From positions 1-7,118 of the forward strand of contig JANYAJ010000073.1 in assembly GCA_025361385.1 (NCBI GenBank): DNA of 7,118 nt. Direction: 5' to 3'. Of the stretch, positions 1 to 5,295 are shown piece by piece. The notes beneath the pieces were generated by a model. That model did not search any database and was not told the origin of the DNA. It saw only the letters and a list, made by a program, of their open reading frames with translations. Positions within the stretch are counted from its first letter, which is position 1, and the number at the start of each line of letters is the position of its first letter. This stretch comes from Nitrospira sp. (GTDB lineage: Bacteria; Nitrospirota; Nitrospiria; Nitrospirales; Nitrospiraceae). A program made the position numbers and the translations under genes.

Positions 1-823
1 CCGTCTCATTGCTGCCGACCCGACGAATTTCTTGCTCTTGCAACGCCCGCAACAATTTTGCCTGCCCAGCCGGAGACAGATCGGCCACCTCGTCCAAAAA
101 GAGCGTCCCTCCGCTGGCTTCTTCCAATAAGCCCCGCCGGACTGCATGGGCGCCTGTGAACGAGCCTTTGACATGGCCGAACAGTTCGCTTTCAAGGAGG
201 GCATCCGGGATCGCGCTGCAGTTCACGGCCACAAACAGTCTGGCAGCCCGTGGGCTGTTGTCGTGGATGGCCCGGGCGATGACCTCTTTCCCTGTCCCGC
301 TTTCCCCCTGAATCAGCACGCTCGTCCGGCCTGGTGCCACTTTCCCGACCAGCTTGAAGACCTCGACCATGGCGTGGCTCTGGCCAACGAATGACGCCGC
401 ACGCACACGCTCATCAAACACTCTGGACAGATGCCGATGGTCGCGCACGAGCCGATGATGCTGCACCGCACGGTGCATCACCAGCGCCAGCTCCTCCAGA
501 TTCACCGGCTTGGTGATGTAATCGAAGGCCCCTTGTTTCATGGCCTGGATTGCGGTATCCAGCGACCCAAACGCGGTCAGCAGCACCACAGGGGTCTCCG
601 GAGAAGAGTCGCGCATTCGTTGCAAGAGATCCATTCCGGAGAACGGACTCATTTTGATATCGCTCATGATCGCATCAAAATCCCGTCCCCCTGCCGTTTC
701 CATTGCCGCCACCACACCCGACGCGAGAACGACGTGAAATCCGGCGCGTTGTAGCGCTTCCCCCAGCATCTCGCGATTATGTCGGTCGTCATCCACAACC
801 AGAATCCAGCTTTCACTCTCCAT
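1..823 (-). CDS. Sigma-54-dependent response regulator, NtrC/AtoC family (3' end outside window)
   Basis: This is a two-component response regulator that, once phosphorylated, would drive open-complex formation by sigma-54 RNA polymerase. The 274 visible residues hold a receiver domain (about 6-120) with acidic residues D11-D13, phosphoacceptor D55 (in SDIKM), T83 and K105 (in TKP). A linker leads into an AAA+ domain with Walker A GESGTGKE (173-180), the sigma-54-contact loop GSFTGA (220-225) and Walker B TLFLDE (240-245). The reading frame is open to base 1, so the rest of the AAA+ domain and the expected C-terminal Fis-type helix-turn-helix are missing only because of the window edge. The ATG at 823 is preceded by GGGGAG at 831-836, seven bases upstream, inside the kinase gene. 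It overlaps the kinase stop by 11 bp, which suggests co-translation and a cognate pair. The loop reads GSFTGA rather than the usual GAFTGA. The subfamily (AtoC, ZraR and so on) cannot be fixed without the C-terminus. Confidence 0.95.
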   Translation of the reverse strand, partial: MESESWILVVDDDRHNREMLGEALQRAGFHVVLASGVVAAMETAGGRDFDAIMSDIKMSPFSGMDLLQRMRDSSPETPVVLLTAFGSLDTAIQAMKQGAFDYITKPVNLEELALVMHRAVQHHRLVRDHRHLSRVFDERVRAASFVGQSHAMVEVFKLVGKVAPGRTSVLIQGESGTGKEVIARAIHDNSPRAARLFVAVNCSAIPDALLESELFGHVKGSFTGAHAVRRGLLEEASGGTLFLDEVADLSPAGQAKLLRALQEQEIRRVGSNET

Positions 824-2483
824 CAGATTGCTCCCCGAAACGGCGTCCCCTCCACAGCGGGAGATCGATCGTGAAGTTGGTTCCTTGTCCGACGACGCTC
901 TGCACCGCGAGTCGTCCACCGGCCGACGAGACGGCTCGGTGACAGATGGCTAACCCAAGCCCAGTCCCCCGCTGGGCCTGCCGTGTCGTGAAGAATGGTT
1001 CAAACATGCGATGGATATATTCCGGTGGAATCCCATGCCCCGTATCCCGCACGATCAGACGGATGGCGCCGTCCTCCAACTCAGGGGTCCCAGCCACCAC
1101 GAGCGTTCCGTCGCTCTCCTCGTGCCGGATGTGTTGGGTGCAGATCGCCAACTCTCCTCCCTGTGGCATGGCCTGGATCGCATTCGTGACCAGGTTAAAG
1201 ATAAGTCCGTGAAGGGTCTGTGGATCCGCGGCGACAGGAGCGAGTCCTTGCGGCAGATCGGTCACAAGCTCGATCGACCGATGAGGGAGACCGGGGACAT
1301 TGACGGCCAGCACATCCCGGATGACCGCGTTGAGGTCCACGGGGCTTCGTTCGGTTCTGACGCGAGTCGACTCGAGAATATGATGCAGGATCTCGATCAT
1401 CCGCTTGACCTCGGCCCGGACAACAGACAGATGCCGATCACGATCCTCAATCGTGGCATCGTGTTCGAGCATCTGAAGGTTACCGGAGATCGCGTTCAGG
1501 GGGTTCCCCAGTTCGTGCGCCACCACGGCCGAGAGTTCACCCAGCGCGGCTAACTTTTCTGCCCGTTCAGCCTGGGCGCGAGCCTCCCCCAGCATCGCAT
1601 GGGTCCGGCGAAGTTCTTCTGTGGTTTCGGAGACCTTTCGTTGTAACGTGTCGTTGAAGCCATGTATCTCCTGGAGCAATTGTTCTTTGACCGCCGCAGC
1701 CTCCCGAATTCGGTCCACCATCCGATTATACTGGCTCACCACCTCTCGAATGTCCGACGATCCACCCAGTGGCGCCTGGCTGGTCAGATCTCCGTCTTCG
1801 GTCCGCCGCATGGACTGCAGGAGCAACGCTACGGGACGATGGACCTGCACCCTGAGAAGGAGCAAGAATACCAGGCTTGTCAGTGCTACCATTGCCATGG
1901 CAAGCACCTTGCCGAACGCCCGCTCTTGTGTGATGAGACGATCATACTTGGCAATCGAAAACTTGCCACGAAGCGCCCCTAGCACCTGCCCCTTGACCAC
2001 CACTGGAGCTGTAATAATCCATCCCCGATCCTCTGGGGTATCGTCGAACCTGGTCACGGCCCGTCCCGCCCGCACGGAGGTCCGCTCCTGATCGCTCAAC
2101 GTCGCGGGAGCCTGTCCCGGATCCGTACTCGTGATCAGCAGGCCGGCATCACCCGAGACATCGTAGACACTTAGACGCCGGAGGCCTGGACGCAACGCCA
2201 TGATGTCCGCGAACGCCTTGTTCAGGGCTTGCACGTCGTGAATATCGTCGCCTGTGTTTCCGACGATGCGGCTCATGGCTGTTGCCGCCAGCAGAAACGC
2301 GTCCAGACGGTCTTGCGCGGCAGCTTGTTCAATCACCATAGTATCCACCATGTTCACCGATGCGATGGCCAGCAGAACCAGCACAATACCGGTCACCACG
2401 ACCCCGCCTAACACGCCCGCCATGCGCGGGGTTCCCACATTCAGCCGGTCGCTTATCCAGCTCACCAGTTTCCCGTTCCCCAT
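813..2483 (-). CDS. Membrane-bound sensor histidine kinase (HAMP, HisKA, HATPase_c)
   Basis: This is a 556-residue sensor kinase, the presumed partner of the overlapping sigma-54 activator. TM1 spans about 21-43. A periplasmic segment of about 147 residues (44-190) looks like a single CACHE/PAS-like sensor, with stretches such as LSVYDVSGD and [11 protein letters not shown]2 spans about 191-210, HAMP 211-265, and a coiled coil runs to about 310. The HisKA H-box is HELGNPLN with phospho-accepting H323. The ATPase domain has N-box [10 protein letters not shown] (N434), G1 DTGHGI (480-485), F-box FEPFF (494-498) and G2 GTGLGLAI (506-513). All catalytic motifs are intact, so it should be active. 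The NtrB/AtoS-like H-box fits kinases that pair with sigma-54 activators. I chose ATG at 2483; the frame also opens at a TTG at 2519, but those 12 extra residues are Cys/Trp-rich and have no ribosome binding site. Ribosome binding at 2483 is weak (GGA about 11 bases upstream) and an upstream stop overlaps it as TGATG. The ligand is unknown. Confidence 0.95.
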   Translation of the reverse strand: MGNGKLVSWISDRLNVGTPRMAGVLGGVVVTGIVLVLLAIASVNMVDTMVIEQAAAQDRLDAFLLAATAMSRIVGNTGDDIHDVQALNKAFADIMALRPGLRRLSVYDVSGDAGLLITSTDPGQAPATLSDQERTSVRAGRAVTRFDDTPEDRGWIITAPVVVKGQVLGALRGKFSIAKYDRLITQERAFGKVLAMAMVALTSLVFLLLLRVQVHRPVALLLQSMRRTEDGDLTSQAPLGGSSDIREVVSQYNRMVDRIREAAAVKEQLLQEIHGFNDTLQRKVSETTEELRRTHAMLGEARAQAERAEKLAALGELSAVVAHELGNPLNAISGNLQMLEHDATIEDRDRHLSVVRAEVKRMIEILHHILESTRVRTERSPVDLNAVIRDVLAVNVPGLPHRSIELVTDLPQGLAPVAADPQTLHGLIFNLVTNAIQAMPQGGELAICTQHIRHEESDGTLVVAGTPELEDGAIRLIVRDTGHGIPPEYIHRMFEPFFTTRQAQRGTGLGLAICHRAVSSAGGRLAVQSVVGQGTNFTIDLPLWRGRRFGEQSDGE

Positions 2484-2900
2484 CACGACATTATTCCAGC
2501 ACCAGCACGCTCTCGACAAGGTGGGTAAGGCTGCGTCTCTATTTTTAATGAGCTTTCCATTAACCCGGAACTGTTTTGATCGCCGGATGTTGCCGTATCG
2601 TTTTGAAGTTCGCGGATAGGCGATCTACGAGAACCACGACAGGCTGCCGGTGCCGAGCGTGAGCGAGCCCATAATTATTATCACTAAGACACTTCTTCAG
2701 TGAATGTGCAAACGAGTCGTTAGGACTAATCATCAGAATAACATCTTTGCCATCTGCCTTGAGCCTACCAAAAGGTAAGAGCGGAGGTACGTTACGAAAT
2801 CAGCAATCGCGTATGAGACTTGACGCTAGGCTACGCGCTTCCGTTCGGAATCTCCTCTCTTCAGCAGGTAACTGTTCTGGTCGCTACTTTCCGAATTTCC
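2484..2900. other. 417-bp intergenic region between the slp-like gene and the kinase gene
   Basis: No standard gene is visible here on either strand. The stretch around 2665-2745 is visibly richer in A+T than the flanking genes. On the minus strand it contains a 57-codon ORF resembling a shortened receiver domain (2560-2733) and two other very short ORFs linked by overlapping stop and start codons up to the kinase ATG. A 6-bp inverted repeat (TTAATG, 7 bases, CATTAA) lies at 2545-2563, about 60 bp before the kinase start. I see no strong -35/-10 or -24/-12 promoter for the kinase here, so it may be read from the slp-like transcript or from a weak promoter that I cannot define. Confidence 0.6.
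2560..2733 (-). CDS. Possible 57-aa receiver-like small protein or receiver remnant
   Basis: This minus-strand ORF reads MISPNDSFAHSLKK and ends VPG before TAA. Its pattern resembles a response-regulator receiver. The start matches beta1/alpha1, the middle PVVVLVD matches the strand that ends in the phosphoacceptor Asp (here D37), and IRQHPAIKTVP matches the segment after alpha3. It is about half the length of a receiver (usually about 120 residues), apparently lacking most of alpha2 and everything after beta4. The frame is open upstream to a stop at 2800-2802, and the residues just before the ATG (GKDVIL) still look like beta1. A start codon in the neighbouring frame at 2753 (ATGGCAAAG) would give MAK directly before this strand, so a one-base frameshift near the start is plausible. 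No good ribosome binding site precedes 2733. A decayed pseudogene is as likely as a functional small protein, and chance resemblance is not excluded. Confidence 0.3.
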   Translation of the reverse strand: MISPNDSFAHSLKKCLSDNNYGLAHARHRQPVVVLVDRLSANFKTIRQHPAIKTVPG

Positions 2901-2910
2901 CTACTGCTGA
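2861..2910 (-). repeat. Inverted repeat at the 3' end of the slp-like gene
   Basis: The arms TCAGCAGTA (minus strand, 2910-2902, overlapping the stop codon) and TACCTGCTGA (2870-2861) can pair over nine base pairs with one bulged base and a loop of about 31 bases. No run of U follows, so this is not a standard intrinsic terminator. It could be a 3'-end stabilising stem or be fortuitous. Confidence 0.3.
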
Positions 2911-3470
2911 GCGACGCAGTACGTCTTCTCCGGAAGAGGTGAATAGCCTCCTCCAACGCTTTCTTTAAATTCCGCAATTTCTGTCCTGCCTGTCTGCCAG
3001 ACATGGATGCAGTCCGCGACTAAGAAGGGCTCGGTCTTCGGCACGCCGTTCACCACAATCGGCCGTCTACTTGTCGTTTTACCCACAATGACGAATCGGT
3101 TTCCGTTCCTCAGATCCTGGGGCTCAAGTTCTCCGGGATAGAGAAATGCGAATTCATAGTCCCCGGTTCTCTTGATATCTTCCGTGGGTCCATACACGGG
3201 ATGGGTTACGATAGGAAGTTGTTCGGCGACAATTACGATACCTTTGCCATTCCTGGAAGCCTGTACGATCCGGCCTCCCAGCTCGACGGTAAGGCCTGAA
3301 TCGGACTGCCCTGACGCATTCGTGGGAGACGCGTCTCGCCACGCCTCAAAATGAAAGGTCGGCGAGACCCTTTCCATCACTTTTGGTGGAAATGGTGTGG
3401 TAGCAGCGCACCCAGATAGCACTGAACACATTGTCAGAGTCGTGAGAGATATGAGATGACTATGCTTCAT
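2901..3470 (-). CDS. Slp/YeaY-family outer-membrane lipoprotein
   Basis: This is a 189-residue predicted lipoprotein of the Slp family (E. coli Slp is a starvation-inducible outer-membrane lipoprotein of nearly the same length). A lipoprotein signal peptide ends in lipobox LSGC with lipidated C21. The residue after it is Ala, not Asp, which predicts sorting to the outer membrane. Family-like features are LGGRI at 64-68, the segment EQLPIV (83-88) with downstream ELEPQDLRNGNRFVIVG (114-130), and HVW at 156-158. Two further cysteines, C154 and C185, lie in the mature part and could form a disulfide. The ATG at 3470 has an excellent ribosome binding site (AAGGAG, 3484-3479, eight-base spacer). 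It is preceded by its own 382-bp upstream region with a sigma-54-like promoter and a leader ORF ending four bases before the ATG. It has no close neighbour downstream and appears monocistronic unless it reads through to the kinase. The exact function of Slp proteins is not settled. Confidence 0.88.
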   Translation of the reverse strand: MKHSHLISLTTLTMCSVLSGCAATTPFPPKVMERVSPTFHFEAWRDASPTNASGQSDSGLTVELGGRIVQASRNGKGIVIVAEQLPIVTHPVYGPTEDIKRTGDYEFAFLYPGELEPQDLRNGNRFVIVGKTTSRRPIVVNGVPKTEPFLVADCIHVWQTGRTEIAEFKESVGGGYSPLPEKTYCVAQQ

Positions 3471-3474
3471 GGGG

Positions 3475-3579
3475 CTAACTCCTTTTTGAGGTGGATTGTT
3501 GGCTCAGGTCGAACTCACCATGGATAAGATTCTCTGACCATGACCTTTGCCCTTTCAAAATGTTCACAATTGTGAACAT
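3475..3579 (-). CDS. Possible 34-aa leader ORF upstream of the slp-like gene
   Basis: The ORF begins MFTIVNILKG and ends TSKRS before TAG. AGGAG (3590-3586) lies six bases before its ATG, within a longer purine-rich GGAGGTGAGGAG stretch, which is as good a ribosome binding site as any in the window. The stop codon is four bases before the slp-like ATG, and the slp-like ribosome binding site lies inside the last codons, so translation of the two could be coupled. The peptide has no signal sequence, membrane segment or recognised motif, and no run of a single regulatory amino acid. The start codon sits inside a perfect palindrome. The arrangement suits a leader peptide controlling slp-like expression. 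It could also be a chance ORF. Confidence 0.35.
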   Translation of the reverse strand: MFTIVNILKGQRSWSENLIHGEFDLSQQSTSKRS

Positions 3580-3581
3580 TT
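3558..3581. repeat. Perfect 24-bp palindrome over the leader ORF start
   Basis: The half-site is AAATGTTCACAA followed directly by its reverse complement, with no mismatch over 24 bp. The centre is between 3569 and 3570. In DNA this looks like an operator for a dimeric helix-turn-helix regulator, centred about 46 bases downstream of the predicted sigma-54 start site. In RNA it would form a stem of about 10 bp with a four-base AAUU loop, burying the ATG at 3579. I cannot assign it to a known regulator. Confidence 0.6.
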
Positions 3582-3585
3582 GCGG

Positions 3586-3597
3586 CTCCTCACCTCC
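3586..3597 (-). promoter_or_regulatory. Strong ribosome binding site of the leader ORF
   Basis: The minus strand reads GGAGGTGAGGAG here, six bases before the ATG at 3579. The two overlapping Shine-Dalgarno-like cores in a noncoding stretch are the main reason to take the 34-codon leader ORF seriously. Confidence 0.5.
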
Positions 3598-3625
3598 ACA
3601 GGGATACAGGTACTACGGGTTGGAT

Positions 3626-3641
3626 TGCGATGATCCTGCCA
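3626..3641 (-). promoter_or_regulatory. Candidate sigma-54 (-24/-12) promoter for the slp-like gene
   Basis: The minus strand reads TGGCAGGATCATCGCA. Against the consensus TGGCACGNNNNTTGCW it matches 10 of 12 fixed positions, including the near-invariant GG and GC at the required ten-base separation. Transcription would start near 3615, about 36 bases before the leader ORF ATG and about 145 bases before the slp-like ATG. The window encodes a sigma-54 activator and its kinase just downstream. A competing sigma-70-like pair exists nearer the gene (TTGAAA at 3558-3553, 18-base spacer, GAGAAT at 3534-3529), but its -10 box is poor. Confidence 0.5.
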
Positions 3642-3681
3642 CCGCCCGGGGTGATTGGCTGTGGCGAACCACAGGCAAGGG

Positions 3682-3717
3682 CCCATGTTCGATCAGAGAA
3701 TTACTGAACAACATGGG
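3682..3717. repeat. Inverted repeat CCCATGTT / AACATGGG, candidate activator site
   Basis: Perfect 8-bp arms at 3682-3689 and 3710-3717 are separated by 20 bp. Relative to the predicted sigma-54 start the element covers about -67 to -102, which is near the usual placement for enhancer-binding activators. The overlapping arms TGTTC (3686-3690) and GAACA (3706-3710) also occur in the 24-bp palindrome at 3558-3581. Binding by the regulator at the left end of the window is only a hypothesis. Confidence 0.35.
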
Positions 3718-3790
3718 TACACGACGCATCAAGAGCAGAGATGCTCAATCGTCATCCTAAAAGCATCGTAACCCGACGTCAAACCACAGT

Positions 3791-3807
3791 GCCGGCTATA
3801 GGCCAGC
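3791..3807 (-). terminator. Weak candidate terminator hairpin after the TolC gene
   Basis: On the minus strand GCTGGC, a five-base CTATA loop and GCCGGC form a six-bp stem with one G-U pair, 46 bases past the TolC stop codon. The following bases ACTGTGGTTTG lack a proper U-run, so intrinsic termination would be inefficient. It is the only GC-rich hairpin I see between the TolC gene and the slp-like promoter. Confidence 0.3.
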
Positions 3808-3852
3808 CTTCATCGTTGCCAGCTTGGTGAATCACACAGCCTAACTCGCCTA

Positions 3853-5295
3853 TCAAAACTGCTGATACCCTGTGCCGGTGGCGAAGGCAACGGCCGCGAT
3901 GCCAACCTGAACGGCATAGCGTGCGTCGGACAGTCGAACTTCAGACACCAACAGAGCTGTGGTCGCCGTGGTGACATCGACAATGGAGGATAGCCCCAGC
4001 CGATAGCGTTCCTTGGCCAAGGTGAGCGCACTGCGTGAAGACTCTACTTCCTTCTCCTCGACGGGGATCTGTTGCCGGGCCGTTTGCAGCGTCAGGTAGG
4101 CATCCGCCACCTCCAACGCAATTCTGTTCGACAAATCGACCTTCCTCTGCTCAGCCTTGTATTTCTGTTGCCGCGCTTCGCCAACGCGGTTCTCGATCAG
4201 AAACCCGGTAAAGATCGGCACGGAGACCAGGGCTCCTGCGCCCCACCACAAATTGGTTTGCCCGGGATGAGAGCCGGCATATTGGTTCAGCGGGGCATCA
4301 CTGAAATGAATGACCCCAGACATGCCTTGGGCTGCGATCGTGGGAAGATTCAGAGCCTGGGCCGAACTGAGCCGTTCATCCGCCTGTGTGATCCGATCAG
4401 CTATGCCGAGTAGTTCCGGACGCTCCCCCAACGCTTGAGTGATCAGTGTTTCTAGTGTGCTCGACGAGGCAGAGGCGGCAGGGAGATCCTCCAAGGTGTA
4501 ATCCTCTGAGCCCCGAACTCCCATGGCGTTATTCAGTCCTGCGAACGCGGCACGGAGTTCGTTCTTAGCTTGAAGCAACTGAATCTCGGCATTCCTAAGC
4601 TCGACCGACATGAAGTCGAAGTCCAATTTTGACTTCAACTCCCGCTTATACAAAATCGCAATTTGATCACGCAGGACCCCGCGTTCTCGCACGGTTTCTT
4701 CTGCAATCTCGACGAAACGCTTTTGCCGTAAGCAGTGGATGTAGGCTTGTTGCACCTTGAGAATCACCGTCGCCTTGTGTGTCTGGATATCCTTTTCAGC
4801 TGCCTCCTGGCCGGCCCGCTCCGCCAATACTTTATGTGCAGTTTGACCGAAATCGTAAATCAGCTGGTCCGCCAGAAACCCCGCACTTTCCACATAGGAG
4901 GTTGGCTTGTTCTGTGCGCCTGCCACGTTGAAGGCGCTAAGCGGACGAACGGTCCCTCCCGTCTGAATCGCATAGGCATTCAACTCCGGGTAGTAGCGCG
5001 CCGCCACCTGATCCGTGACTGCCTCCGCAGCTAAAGCCGTCTCCTTCGATCGGCGAAGCAGCGGATGACGATCAAGGCCAATCCGAATCGCGGTCTCATA
5101 GCCCAGAAAGGCGCCCTTCGATGGAGGGATATTCGGCGATGGGATGGGAACGAGCGGCGGCTGTACAGGTCTCTCAGAAGCACGCTCCGCCGACCAGCAG
5201 GTTCCGACGAATACAAGAACCACGATCAGTACGCACCCGAGGCACACAGATCCCCGGCGTGCGATCCGCCCTCGTGTCGATTCAATACCGCGCAT
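3853..5295 (-). CDS. TolC-family outer-membrane efflux protein, third of the tandem set
   Basis: This is a 480-residue outer-membrane channel subunit of the OEP/TolC family. It would trimerise into a barrel with a periplasmic helical tunnel and export substrates with an inner-membrane pump and adaptor. A basic N-terminus and hydrophobic core end in a signal peptidase I-like site near CWSA-ER (about residue 36). Two repeats follow: about 63-260, with YDFGQTAHK at 147-155, and about 282-475, with VSVPIFTGF at 357-365 and RYRLGLSSIVDVTTA at 430-444. Length is normal for the family. The frame opens as far up as 5346, but I chose ATG at 5295 because AGGAG (5306-5302) lies six bases before it. This overlaps the preceding TolC gene by 14 bp, which suggests translational coupling. 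It is clearly paralogous to that gene, especially over residues 147-262. No pump or adaptor gene is in the window, so the substrate is unknown. Confidence 0.93.
   Translation of the reverse strand: MRGIESTRGRIARRGSVCLGCVLIVVLVFVGTCWSAERASERPVQPPLVPIPSPNIPPSKGAFLGYETAIRIGLDRHPLLRRSKETALAAEAVTDQVAARYYPELNAYAIQTGGTVRPLSAFNVAGAQNKPTSYVESAGFLADQLIYDFGQTAHKVLAERAGQEAAEKDIQTHKATVILKVQQAYIHCLRQKRFVEIAEETVRERGVLRDQIAILYKRELKSKLDFDFMSVELRNAEIQLLQAKNELRAAFAGLNNAMGVRGSEDYTLEDLPAASASSSTLETLITQALGERPELLGIADRITQADERLSSAQALNLPTIAAQGMSGVIHFSDAPLNQYAGSHPGQTNLWWGAGALVSVPIFTGFLIENRVGEARQQKYKAEQRKVDLSNRIALEVADAYLTLQTARQQIPVEEKEVESSRSALTLAKERYRLGLSSIVDVTTATTALLVSEVRLSDARYAVQVGIAAVAFATGTGYQQF

Larger units (their letters stand above)
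3471..3852. other. 382-bp regulatory region upstream of the slp-like gene
   Basis: This gap separates the end of the TolC gene from the slp-like ATG. In minus-strand order it holds a GC-rich hairpin (3791-3807), an inverted repeat with CCCATGTT arms (3682-3717), a short hairpin with CTGTGG/CCACAG arms and a CGAA loop (3659-3674), a sigma-54-like promoter (3626-3641), a strong ribosome binding site (3586-3597), a 34-codon ORF (3475-3579) with a 24-bp palindrome over its start, and the slp-like ribosome binding site (3479-3484). A plus-strand ORF of 89 codons crosses the region but has no homology-like features, and I do not count it as a gene. Confidence 0.6.

Noticed and set aside
1011..1553. 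Plus-strand ORF of 180 codons
   Set aside because: It lies wholly antisense to the kinase gene, whose motifs are unambiguous; the translation shows no domain-like pattern or good ribosome binding site.
1621..2091. Plus-strand ORF of 156 codons
   Set aside because: Antisense shadow of the kinase gene, rich in Arg/Ser as expected from reverse-frame translation.
2484..2519. Upstream TTG start for the kinase
   Set aside because: No ribosome binding site before it, and the added residues are unusual for a kinase N-terminus; ATG at 2483 is the simpler start.
2545..2563. TTAATG/CATTAA inverted repeat and nearby AT-rich bases as a kinase promoter or operator
   Set aside because: No acceptable -35 box at proper spacing and short arms; too weak to call.
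2747..2968. Plus-strand ORF of 73 codons containing ALSLPKG
   Set aside because: Such LSL-KG strings commonly come from translated intergenic repeats; it also runs antisense into the 3' end of the slp-like gene. The DNA here is too diverged to call a repeat family.
3529..3558. Sigma-70-like promoter TTGAAA, 18-base spacer, GAGAAT for the slp-like gene
   Set aside because: The -10 box matches only four of six bases and the start would fall inside the leader ORF; the sigma-54-like site is a better match. Kept only as an alternative.
3558..3581. 24-bp palindrome as an intrinsic terminator
   Set aside because: The stem is AU-rich, only a short U stretch follows, and it sits between a ribosome binding site and a start codon just ahead of a gene rather than at a gene end.
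3659..3674. CTGTGG/CCACAG hairpin with CGAA loop as a terminator or small RNA end
   Set aside because: No U-run on either strand and only six base pairs; left as part of the promoter region.
3491..3760. Plus-strand ORF of 89 codons upstream of the slp-like gene
   Set aside because: No homology-like pattern, no clear ribosome binding site, and it overlaps the promoter-like elements of the opposite strand. A small unknown gene cannot be fully excluded.
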